A stretch of DNA of 64,000 nucleotides from an uncultured bacterium (GTDB taxonomy: Bacteria; Actinomycetota; Coriobacteriia; Coriobacteriales; Coriobacteriaceae): NCBI GenBank assembly GCA_905214465.1, contig CAJMMD010000003.1:53530-117529 (forward strand), in the 5' to 3' direction. The position numbers were made by a program, and so were the translations under genes. Below are positions 26,492 to 34,083 of this stretch, in pieces. Below the pieces are notes generated by a model. The model did no database searches, was not told where the DNA came from, and saw nothing but the letters and a program-made list of their open reading frames with translations. Within the stretch, counting starts at the first letter, position 1, and every line of letters starts with the position of its first letter.

Positions 26492-28108
26492 TTACTGCTC
26501 CTTCTCAATTGCGTTTTCGACCTTGTCGCGCATCTCGGCGACCTTCATGCCAAAGATGATCTGGATATTATTGCCGTTGCGGTTGATGCCGCTGTTGGGC
26601 ACGTGGTTGATGAGGTCCTCATTGATGAGGTCCGGGTTCTTAACGTTCACGCGGAGACGCGTAAAGCAGTTCTCGAGCTCCTCGATGTTGTCCTTGCCAC
26701 CAAGACCTGCGACCAGGTCGGCAATACCTGCATCGACGCCCTCTGCGGGGGCCGCGGCAACAGCGCCCTGCTTCACCGCGACAGACGCGGCGGCCTCGCC
26801 CTCGGCAACGGACTCAGCAAGCTCGGACTCTTCCTCGCGACCAGGCGTGTGGAGGTTGAGCTTCTTAATAAGGAAGGTGAAGAGGAAGAAGTACAGCGCG
26901 GCGTTGACGACTCCGAGCACGAGCATCATCGGCCAGTTGGTCTTATCGACACCAAGAACCAGGTTGGAAACCACGATGTTGATGATGCCGCCTGCCGTCG
27001 AAGCGGGCACGGAGAGGACCTTGAGCAGGACCAGGAAGATACCGGAAAGAACCGAGTGAACGACAAAGAGCACGGGAGCGGCAAAGACAAAGAGGAAGTC
27101 CATGGGCTCGGTGACACAGGAGAGCACGGCGGTGATGATCAGCGGGATGATAACGGCCTTGGTCTTATCCTTGTTCCCCTTGTAAGCGGTGAAGATAAAG
27201 GCGAGACCGATACCGATGTAGGGCCACAGGTTGTTGAAGGTGTAGCTGTTGAAGTAGGTGCTATCGGAGAAGGGCTGGCCCGTCATTGCCATCTCGGCGA
27301 CACGGATGGGATAGGCGCCGGCGATAACCTGATCGCCCAGCGTCAGGGTGCCACCCACATCGGAGAACTGGAACGGAGTGTAGATGAGGTGGTGCAGACC
27401 GGTAGGAACGAGCAGCTTGTTGAGCATGCCGTAGATAAACAGACCGATGTTGCCCGACTCCTTAATGATGCCGGCAACGGAGGAGATGGCACCCTGAACC
27501 GGAGGCCAAACGATGCAGAAGCCAGCACCCATGATCCAGGAAATGATGATCATGATCAGGAACGGAAAACGAACGCCCGAGAACATCGAAAGGGCAATGG
27601 GGAACTGCTTGTTCGAGTACTTGTTGAACACGGCACCGGTGATGCAACCAAGAATGATGCCGCCAAACACGCCGGTATCGAGCACCTGAATGCCCATAAC
27701 GGTGCTCTGGCCGGTTCCGGTAAGACCGAGCATGCCGCTCGCTTCGGCAAGAGAGCCGGTGGCGTTGAGCACGATGTTGTTAGCCTGCAGGAACAGGAAG
27801 AACGACATCAGGGCAATCAGCGAAGCATGGCCCTTGTTCTTCTTTGCCATGGCGCCGGCGATGCCCACGCAGAACAGAATCGAGAGGTTGTTGATGATAA
27901 ACATCAGCGACTGATAGACAACGGCGCCCACAAGCTGGAACGGACCGGAGCCCAGTACGGGGACCACGGCGCAGATGGTCTTGTTGGTCAGAATGATGCC
28001 CACGATGAGCAGGATGCCGGCAACCGAGAGATACATCATCGGCTGAACGATTGACTTCGCGAACACCTCCAACGGCGCTTTGAAATTGAACTTCTTTTTT
28101 GCGGTCAT
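26492..28108 (-). CDS. Alpha-glucoside PTS transporter, IIC-IIB components
   Basis: Takes up and phosphorylates an alpha-glucoside. The 538-residue protein has about ten membrane segments of the glucose-family IIC type, with the characteristic NIGLFIYGMLNKLLVPTGLHHL and TEPMDFLF (substrate-binding) motifs, then a linker rich in Glu/Ala and a C-terminal IIB domain whose phosphorylated Cys lies in EELENCFTRLRV. No IIA domain is fused; that is supplied by the gene at 29081. Start ATG 28108 follows GGGGAG; a longer open frame begins 9 codons earlier without a good site. Substrate inferred from the adjacent GH4 alpha-type enzyme: maltose, or sucrose isomers. Confidence 0.9.
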   Translation of the reverse strand: MTAKKKFNFKAPLEVFAKSIVQPMMYLSVAGILLIVGIILTNKTICAVVPVLGSGPFQLVGAVVYQSLMFIINNLSILFCVGIAGAMAKKNKGHASLIALMSFFLFLQANNIVLNATGSLAEASGMLGLTGTGQSTVMGIQVLDTGVFGGIILGCITGAVFNKYSNKQFPIALSMFSGVRFPFLIMIIISWIMGAGFCIVWPPVQGAISSVAGIIKESGNIGLFIYGMLNKLLVPTGLHHLIYTPFQFSDVGGTLTLGDQVIAGAYPIRVAEMAMTGQPFSDSTYFNSYTFNNLWPYIGIGLAFIFTAYKGNKDKTKAVIIPLIITAVLSCVTEPMDFLFVFAAPVLFVVHSVLSGIFLVLLKVLSVPASTAGGIINIVVSNLVLGVDKTNWPMMLVLGVVNAALYFFLFTFLIKKLNLHTPGREEESELAESVAEGEAAASVAVKQGAVAAAPAEGVDAGIADLVAGLGGKDNIEELENCFTRLRVNVKNPDLINEDLINHVPNSGINRNGNNIQIIFGMKVAEMRDKVENAIEKEQ

Positions 28109-28207
28109 AGCGGTACTCCCCTTCCTTTTCCGCAAATTAAGATAGGTGTGCCCTGGACAAGACCGTGAGCCTTGCCTTATATCAATCGATGTGTGGGCAC
28201 GTTATGC

Positions 28208-29062
28208 CTAGAGACCAGGTTCTCCAAGCAGGTTAACAATGTGATATGCGAGATAACTCTTCTCGGCATCGGTAACGACAACGTTATAGGTAGACGCTAA
28301 GTGGTCGGCAATTGACTCCGCGCACGAGAACGCCCTCGGATACGCCGTTTCATCGATACGGAACAGCGCGTCGCCATTGACCTGCCCCGCCGCGGGATCG
28401 AGCGCTCGCTGCGCAAAAAACTGCAGATGGCGAACGAAACGCTCGTACGGCAACGAGGTGACGTCAAGGGTCGTGGCATAGCGCTCGGAAACAATCGCAA
28501 GCACGTCGCGAACAAGCTGGACCGAAACAATCAGACGGTCAGAGCGCTGCGGCATGGTGGCGTTGACGATATGCAGCGTAATAAAACCCTGCTCTTCTTC
28601 GCTCATCTGGATGCCCATATACTCCTTGATAATCTGCAGCGCACGGCCCGCAAGCGCATACTCCTTGCGATAGAACTGCTGGATCTCGAGCAGCAACGGA
28701 TTCTCGCAGGGGACGCCCTTACGCTCGCGCTCCAAAGCAAGACTGATATGGTCTGCGAGAGCAATGAGAATCTTGTCGTTGATATCAACATTGAGCTCTC
28801 GACGGAGCATCTGAACAATGTCCTCGGAAATCACGAGGTTGACGGTGGGAATGGACTCCAAAAGATGTGCCAAGCGGTCAATCGTGCGCGAATCCTGAGA
28901 AGTGCCCTCCTGCAGCGCATAGGTCTTTTCGACCGATGCCTCATCGATAGCGTCGCCGGCATGGCGGCCAAAGCAGAGGCCTCGGCCGATGACGATGAGC
29001 TCGGAGCCATCGTCCGAAGTGACCATTGCGACGTTATTGTTGAAAACTCGCTTGATAACCAC
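28208..29062 (-). CDS. BglG/LicT family transcription antiterminator
   Basis: RNA-binding antiterminator controlled by PTS phosphorylation. Residues 1-55 are the CAT RNA-binding domain (VIKRVFNNNVAMV, GRGLCFGRHAGD), followed by two PRD domains with the regulatory His residues in LADHISLALER, FITLHIVNA, RHLQFFAQR and AYHIVNLL. Start: GTG at 29062 places the protein like LicT (M-x-I-K-K-V-x-N-N-N); GTG codons at 29071 and 29074 are also possible. It stands between the IIA and IIBC genes and likely governs the operon by binding a leader RNA hairpin (candidate at 29674-29705). 284 residues, normal for the family. Confidence 0.9.
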   Translation of the reverse strand: MVIKRVFNNNVAMVTSDDGSELIVIGRGLCFGRHAGDAIDEASVEKTYALQEGTSQDSRTIDRLAHLLESIPTVNLVISEDIVQMLRRELNVDINDKILIALADHISLALERERKGVPCENPLLLEIQQFYRKEYALAGRALQIIKEYMGIQMSEEEQGFITLHIVNATMPQRSDRLIVSVQLVRDVLAIVSERYATTLDVTSLPYERFVRHLQFFAQRALDPAAGQVNGDALFRIDETAYPRAFSCAESIADHLASTYNVVVTDAEKSYLAYHIVNLLGEPGL

Positions 29063-29080
29063 GGTACCCACCACAAGAAT

Positions 29081-29593
29081 TTACTCGGAAAGCCAGACGA
29101 CAGGCTCTTTAGCAGCAACAGGGCCGGAAGCATGCTCACGAAGAGTCGAGTTCTCCGAGCGCTCGCACACGATAACGAAGACCGTGGGGTCGAAGCCAGC
29201 GGCGCGAACCGCGTCGAAATCGACCTCGACGAGGGGCTGGCCCGCATCGACATGGTCACCCTGAGCAACAAGCGCATGGAAGCCCTTGCCCTCAAGTTTA
29301 ACAGTGTCGATTCCGATATGCAGCATCACCTGAGCAGAGCTGTCGTCGGACATGATGCCCAGCGCGTGCTCAGTCGGAAACAGCGCCGCGACGGTGCCGG
29401 AAACAGGAGCGCACACCGTTCCCTCTTGGGGAACCACGGCAACGCCATCGCCCACGGCACGGCTGCTAAAAGCGGGGTCATTGGTATTTTCTAGATGAAC
29501 AAGCTCGCCGGAAACGGGAGCGAGGATTTCGAACTCGGAAGCTGCAGTCTTCTGCTCATCCGAACCGCCCATCAGGCGAGAAAAGAAACCCAT
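29081..29593 (-). CDS. PTS glucose-type IIA component
   Basis: Passes phosphate from HPr to the IIB domain of the downstream transporter. The 170-residue protein shows the IIA-Glc fold: ILAPVSGELVHLEN, DPAFSSRAVGDGVAVVP, CAPVSGTVAALFPTEHALGI (His 76, assisting) and VMLHIGIDTVKLEGKGF with active-site His 92. Start ATG 29593 (MGFFSRL) lies 9 bases after AAGGGA, and the amphipathic first helix is typical; an in-frame ATG six codons upstream lacks a ribosome site. It is the first gene of the operon, 18 bases before the antiterminator gene. Confidence 0.92.
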   Translation of the reverse strand: MGFFSRLMGGSDEQKTAASEFEILAPVSGELVHLENTNDPAFSSRAVGDGVAVVPQEGTVCAPVSGTVAALFPTEHALGIMSDDSSAQVMLHIGIDTVKLEGKGFHALVAQGDHVDAGQPLVEVDFDAVRAAGFDPTVFVIVCERSENSTLREHASGPVAAKEPVVWLSE

Positions 29594-29673
29594 GGTGGCA
29601 TGTCCCTTCATAAATATAGCCCAACCAAAATCAAGCGAATGCATCCATAGAGACACACCCGTTCAAAGACTTT

Positions 29674-29705
29674 GGTTAGGCCCACGTCCGAGGGACTCGG
29701 TAACC
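29674..29705 (-). promoter_or_regulatory. Candidate ribonucleic antiterminator (RAT) hairpin
   Basis: On the minus strand GGTTACCGAG and CTCGG...CCTAACC form an outer GGTTA/TAACC and inner CCGAG/CTCGG stem with an asymmetric bulge, the layout of LicT/BglG RAT sites. It lies 81 bases before the IIA start. An overlapping terminator is not obvious. Confidence 0.4.
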
Positions 29706-29808
29706 TTCCGCATTTCTTTTTACGGGAGTTATTGTAGACAAGCCCAAAGCCAGAACAATCATTATGACCGGTGAGCGGTATTTTTTCTTCGATAAACGGT
29801 ATTTAGGC

Positions 29809-29849
29809 GGCACTTAGGGACGTTCCTTTCCCGCCGGCACCCAGGGACA
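29809..29849. repeat. Half copy of the 82-bp palindrome family
   Basis: GGCACTTAGGGACGTTCCTT, then GCCGGCACCCAGGGACA, matches the right half of the element at 41923-42004. It lies between the PTS operon and the EFR1 gene. Confidence 0.75.
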
Positions 29850-29873
29850 CTCCTTGCAGCAATTTCGCATGCG

Positions 29874-30635
29874 TTAGATGAAGAGCTCGCATTCCTTCCG
29901 CACGACGCAAGCCTTGCTCAGCATCTGGGAAACAGCGGATAGCTTGTTGGGATCAAGCTTGCGAGCGCCTCGCGGGCATACGGCGATGCAGCGCATGCAG
30001 GAGATGCACGCCTCGTCAGCTGCTCGCTTGGGGTCGCCCTTGTCGATAGCACAAACGGGACACGCCGCGGCGCATGCACCGCAGGAGACGCATTCCTCTG
30101 TTGCCTCGGGTGCCATACGGCGACCTCCAGCTTGTTTATAAGGACGATTGCCGGGGATAGAGGGCTCGGACGCATCCTCAGCCAACAGCTTTTGCTGAAT
30201 TTGCTGCGCAAACTCTGCGAGCTGCGCCGCATCCTGCGCATCCGGTCTCCCAGCAGCAAACTGACGAGCAACGGAATGCTCAGCAATAGCAGAAACAGCT
30301 GCAACCACCCTAAATCCGGCGCGCTTCGCAACGTCCTCCAGCTCTACGAGCGTGTCCTCAAACGCGCGGTTTCCGTATACACAAACCAAAACAGCCCGAG
30401 CCCCGTTGCCGCGCACCATGCCCAACCGGTCAGCCACCACAGCCGGGATTCTACCGGCATACGCCGGCACAGAGATTACGGCCACGTCGTCCTCAGCCAT
30501 CGAGACAGCGCTGAGATCTAGCCCGCTATCGGTCAGATCGACGGTAACGGTATTATTGTCCAGCGCCCCGGCCACAAGGCCAGACACCTTCCGCGTTCCA
30601 CCCGTCGGACTAAACACAATTTCGAATACGCTCAT
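29874..30635 (-). CDS. EFR1-type flavodoxin-ferredoxin fusion protein
   Basis: A 253-residue redox protein of the EFR1 family of anaerobes. Residues 1-150 have a flavodoxin-like fold starting FEIVFSPTGGTRKV (phosphate loop). The C-terminal 80 residues carry two 4Fe-4S motifs, CVSCGACAAACPVCAID and CISCMRCIAVCPRGAR, each C-x2-C-x2-C-x3-C. It probably shuttles low-potential electrons; partners unknown. Start ATG 30635 is preceded by GAGGG. It stands alone next to the PTS operon with separate transcription, so a direct link with sugar use is not implied. Confidence 0.88.
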   Translation of the reverse strand: MSVFEIVFSPTGGTRKVSGLVAGALDNNTVTVDLTDSGLDLSAVSMAEDDVAVISVPAYAGRIPAVVADRLGMVRGNGARAVLVCVYGNRAFEDTLVELEDVAKRAGFRVVAAVSAIAEHSVARQFAAGRPDAQDAAQLAEFAQQIQQKLLAEDASEPSIPGNRPYKQAGGRRMAPEATEECVSCGACAAACPVCAIDKGDPKRAADEACISCMRCIAVCPRGARKLDPNKLSAVSQMLSKACVVRKECELFI

Positions 30636-30834
30636 CGAGGCACCCTCTCCCTACGCCTGGCAACGCGTCAAGCCGTTTTCACATTCAGACAGAGTATACG
30701 GCGCATGGGGGGAGCTCCCCGTTTTGGTGCGCCAGGCACCCCAATGCACCCACCCTACGCTGTCTGCCTCTTCGTTTTGTATAAATTACGGTACAGATTG
30801 TATATATTTACGGGATACCGCCGCGTTCTCCTGA

Positions 30835-31086
30835 GGTACCCCATCCTGGCCCGTGCAAAAAACGGAGTATTCTGCAACGTGACCGCGCCAGCACCGCCGC
30901 GGGTGGGCAAAACTGTAGGGCGCCGTATCATTCTAAGTCCCGACATGGCGAGAATGACGCGCCCCCTGCTCCGGAAAACGGCGAAATCTGACTCGGAACG
31001 CTCGCTAGGGATATCCGAAGGCCACCGTTGGCGACGTCGAATCATATGCAGACAACTCGAACTGCAGAATACTCCAAAAAATGCAC
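30835..31086. repeat. 234-bp inverted-end intergenic element, copy 2 (core 30853-31086)
   Basis: Second member of the family at 11672-11905, in a 626-base gap between EFR1 and the DEAD-box helicase genes. Left end 30853-30876 begins GTGCAAAAAACGGAGTATTC; right end 31063-31086 ends CCAAAAAATGCAC. GGTACCCCA again lies 18 bases before the left end. Apart from this and the helicase terminator I see nothing else in the gap. Confidence 0.85.
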
Positions 31087-31196
31087 GGCGCACCCCATAG
31101 GACCCATTGCTGCATGGCAGGAAACAAGCCCACGGCATCCTCTAGATGCATTCCCGAGGAAATCACATTTGAACTAGCGATCGGATACGGCAAACA

Positions 31197-31229
31197 AAAG
31201 GGCCCCGAACGTAGTTGCTCGGGGCCCTT
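31197..31229 (-). terminator. Rho-independent terminator of the DEAD-box helicase gene
   Basis: AAGGGCCCCGA and its complement around an 11-base loop, followed on the minus strand by TTTTGTTTG, 33 bases after the stop codon. Confidence 0.9.
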
Positions 31230-31261
31230 GGTTCACCTCGCTCTAGCGGGCGATGCGTATG

Positions 31262-33532
31262 TTATTTGCGCTTGCCGCCGCCGTCGCCGGGGCGACGGGA
31301 GCTGCTACCGCGCTTGCCGCCACGGCTGTTGCCATAGCTGCCACGATTATCGCGACCGCCGGCACGGCCGCCGCGGGAGCCGGCCTGGTTGCCGCCACGC
31401 CCGCCACGATAGCCGCCACGACGCTCATCGCGGGTGTCGTCGTAGTTGCGCCAGTCATCGCGACGATCGCGGCTGGCACGCGGGTCGCGACGATCGCGCG
31501 ACTCATTCGAACGACCGGCGCCGCTGCGGCCACCGTTGCCACGAGCGCCCTCGCGACGCTCACCACCGCGGCCGCCCTCGCGGCCTCCGCGCTCGTCAAA
31601 GCGCTTGCCGCCGCGGGACTCGCCACCGCGGGTACCACGCTCGTCACGCGAACCACGGCCTTCGCCGCCGCGACGCTCATCACGGCCACCACGCTCGCCA
31701 TCGCGACCGGAGCGACGACGGTCACCCGAACCGCGCTTGCCACCGCGCGAACCGCGGCCCTCGTCTTCGCGCTCAACACGACGACGACCGCCACGGTCCT
31801 CGTCTTCACGACGACGGCGGTGCGCTTCGCCCTGGAACTGCTTGGCACGGCGCTCGGCACGGTTGCCACGCGGGGTCTGCTCGACAGCAGCAGCACCCCC
31901 GCGCTCCTCGGCAGCCACCTCGCGAGCCACGCTCTCCACAGCCTCGTCCACGCGAGCCTGAACGCCCTCGCGCACGCGGGTCTTGCCGCCGCGCTTGGGA
32001 CGGCTCGGACGCTCGCCGTCGCCGCGACGCTCATCGCGACCGCGGTTGGAACGACCGGCAACATCGCCGTAATCGTCGCCGTTGCGCTTGCCGTCGCGAC
32101 GTGCCTGCTCGAGCTTCTTCTTGCTCTTGGACTTGCCGCGCTTGGTCTTCTTCTTCACCTTAAAGGCCGCAGGGTCGCGCTCGGGATCAACCGCGGGCGG
32201 GTTGGGACCCACATGCAGGTCGCCGGCCTCGTAGATGTCGGCGGTCTTGTCCATGAGCTTCTCGATCTCATAGAACTCATCGACGTCCTGCTCGGTCACA
32301 AACGTGATGGCCCAGCCCAGCTCACCGGCACGGCCCGTGCGGCCGATGCGGTGGATGTAATCGGTCGGCTCGGCCGGCACGTCAAAGTTCACGACATAGC
32401 GCACGTCGCTGATGTCGATGCCGCGGGCAAGCACGTCGGTTGCCACCAGCACGTCGACGGTACCGTCGCGGAAGGCCGAGAGCGCGCGCTCGCGCTGGGC
32501 CTGACTACGGTTGCCGTGAATCGCGGCGGCCTTGATGCCCTTACGCTCCAGACGACGGCAGCAGCTGTCGGCGCGGTGCTTGGTACGCATAAAGACGATG
32601 GTGCGCTCCGGACCCTCCTTCTTGAGGAACTCGGGCAGCAGGTTGTTCTTGGCCTCGATGGACACCGGGAACACAAACTGGTCGACGGTGTCGGCGGTCG
32701 ACGTGGCAGGCGCGATCTCCACGCGGGCCGGATCGCTCACCAGGTCGGTGATCTCGCCCACGGCCTCCTCGTCGAGCGTGGCCGAGAACAGCAGCGTCTG
32801 GCGCTCGGCCGGCGTCTCGCGCACGATGCGGCGGACGGCGGGCAAAAAGCCCATGTCGAGCATGCGGTCGGCCTCGTCCAGCACCAGCACCTTGACCTCG
32901 TCCAGGTGGCAAGCGCCCTGCTCGATCAGATCGACCAGACGGCCCGGCGTGGCGACCAGAATGTCGCAGCCGTACTTGAGCGCCGCGGTCTGCGGCTTGT
33001 AGCTCACGCCGCCCACGACGGTCACGGCAACATGGCCGGTGACGTCGGCAATCTTGCTGGCGACCTCGTCGATCTGCTGTGCGAGCTCGCGCGTGGGGGT
33101 AATGACGAGCATCACGGGGCCGCGGCCGTTGCCCTCGGGCTTCTTGGCGCCGCGACGGCGGTTGCGGCCGCCGCGCTCGCGCACGGGCTTGGGCGGAGCA
33201 ATGTGCTCCAGATTGTTCATGGTCGGCAGCAAGAAGGCGGCCGTCTTGCCGGTGCCGGTCTGAGCGGCGGCAAGCAGGTCGCGGCCCTCGAGCACCACGG
33301 GGATCGAGCCGGCCTGCACGGGCGTGGGCGCCGTGTAGCCCAGGTTCTCGATGGCACGAAGCATCTCGTCCGAAAGTCCCAGCTCGTCAAAGGCGGGCAG
33401 GTTCTCGGTCGCGGACTCGACGGCCTGGGCAGCATTGGCCTCGTCGGCAGCATCGAAGGCAGCCTGGGTCATGGCCTCGCGGGTCTCGTCCAGAATCTCG
33501 GCGTCCGTGACGTCAGATACAGAATTACGCAT
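31262..33532 (-). CDS. DEAD-box RNA helicase with long Arg/Gly/Asp-rich tail
   Basis: ATP-dependent RNA helicase of 756 residues, of the DeaD/RhlE/CshA class acting in ribosome assembly or RNA decay. Seen in order: GFT-type Q motif region (YTAPTPVQAGSIP), Walker A AQTGTGKT near 75, PTRELAQQ, DEAD in VLVLDEADRMLDMGF near 200, FSATLDE, then ARGIDISDV and HRIGRTGRAG. The last 300 residues are low-complexity, rich in RGG, RRE and DRR repeats, and likely bind RNA. Start: ATG 33532 has AAGGAA upstream; an open frame reaches 33616. The repetitive tail makes long open frames on the other strand, which I take as artefacts. A leader of up to 250 bases precedes it. Confidence 0.92.
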   Translation of the reverse strand: MRNSVSDVTDAEILDETREAMTQAAFDAADEANAAQAVESATENLPAFDELGLSDEMLRAIENLGYTAPTPVQAGSIPVVLEGRDLLAAAQTGTGKTAAFLLPTMNNLEHIAPPKPVRERGGRNRRRGAKKPEGNGRGPVMLVITPTRELAQQIDEVASKIADVTGHVAVTVVGGVSYKPQTAALKYGCDILVATPGRLVDLIEQGACHLDEVKVLVLDEADRMLDMGFLPAVRRIVRETPAERQTLLFSATLDEEAVGEITDLVSDPARVEIAPATSTADTVDQFVFPVSIEAKNNLLPEFLKKEGPERTIVFMRTKHRADSCCRRLERKGIKAAAIHGNRSQAQRERALSAFRDGTVDVLVATDVLARGIDISDVRYVVNFDVPAEPTDYIHRIGRTGRAGELGWAITFVTEQDVDEFYEIEKLMDKTADIYEAGDLHVGPNPPAVDPERDPAAFKVKKKTKRGKSKSKKKLEQARRDGKRNGDDYGDVAGRSNRGRDERRGDGERPSRPKRGGKTRVREGVQARVDEAVESVAREVAAEERGGAAAVEQTPRGNRAERRAKQFQGEAHRRRREDEDRGGRRRVEREDEGRGSRGGKRGSGDRRRSGRDGERGGRDERRGGEGRGSRDERGTRGGESRGGKRFDERGGREGGRGGERREGARGNGGRSGAGRSNESRDRRDPRASRDRRDDWRNYDDTRDERRGGYRGGRGGNQAGSRGGRAGGRDNRGSYGNSRGGKRGSSSRRPGDGGGKRK

Positions 33533-33795
33533 ATGTTGTTGTTCCTTATCTGCACGCGTTATGGGCACGGCATGCAGCCGCGCGGGGCGTGCTTGGTAGT
33601 GCGCTAATACATACAAAACAGGTGCGCACAGAGAGGACGTTGCTCAGCACGCTGGCGATCGCTTTGGCAGCCCTATCACGCGCCGTCCAGACGCAGCGGC
33701 CCTAAGCGATGGAGCAGATTCGCCGCCGGTTAGTATACCCGCGCTTCGCATGCCCCCACGTAAACCACAGATGACGGGGCGGGTCTGGGCCGATT
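33533..33795. other. Leader region of the DEAD-box helicase gene
   Basis: First half of a 551-base gap between divergent genes. It should hold the helicase promoter and leader; I see no clear motif or RNA family. The second half holds palindrome cluster A and the copA promoter. Confidence 0.45.
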
Positions 33796-33932
33796 GTCTC
33801 AATCTGTAACAGTTACGAGACAAAACCGGGTCTACACGTTACAGATTGAGACGAACTCAAACATCGCAAAACATAATCTCGATCTGTAACAGTTAGAGGT
33901 CATTTTCCCCGCTAGATGTTACAGATCGAGAT
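33796..33932. repeat. 57-bp palindrome cluster A (2 units)
   Basis: Units at 33796-33852 and 33876-33932, start to start 80 bases. Each has 15-base arms of the form GTCTCAATCTGTAAC / GTTACAGATTGAGAC around a 27-base loop. Upstream of the copper operon. Confidence 0.93.
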
Positions 33933-34005
33933 GTTTGACATGAGCTGCCAACGATTGAGCAGCCACCCGCATCTGTAGCGAAATGTCATACATTCTCATC
34001 TCCAC

Positions 34006-34036
34006 TGGACACCCCCAGGGGGTATGGGTGTATAGT
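34006..34036 (+). promoter_or_regulatory. Copper operon promoter with CsoR-type operator
   Basis: ACCCCCAGGGGGT (34011-34023), a G/C palindrome as bound by CsoR, lies between a TGGACA -35 (34006-34011) and a TATAGT -10 (34031-34036). The spacer is 19 bases. The csoR gene itself is third in the operon. Confidence 0.6.
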
Positions 34037-34083
34037 ATCGGCAGGTTAACAATTCAAACACTACGCCACAGAAAGGAGAAGCC

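Noticed and set aside
25082..28054. A 990-codon open frame on the plus strand opposite the PTS and GH4 genes
   Set aside because: It runs across two well-supported genes on the other strand, and its product is a low-complexity Leu/Val/His/Asp string.
31253..33607. A 784-codon open frame on the plus strand opposite the DEAD-box helicase
   Set aside because: It mirrors the helicase gene codon by codon in a GC-rich, repeat-rich region. Its product is an Ala/Thr/Val- and Leu/Gly/His-rich string with no motif, and there is no ribosome site.
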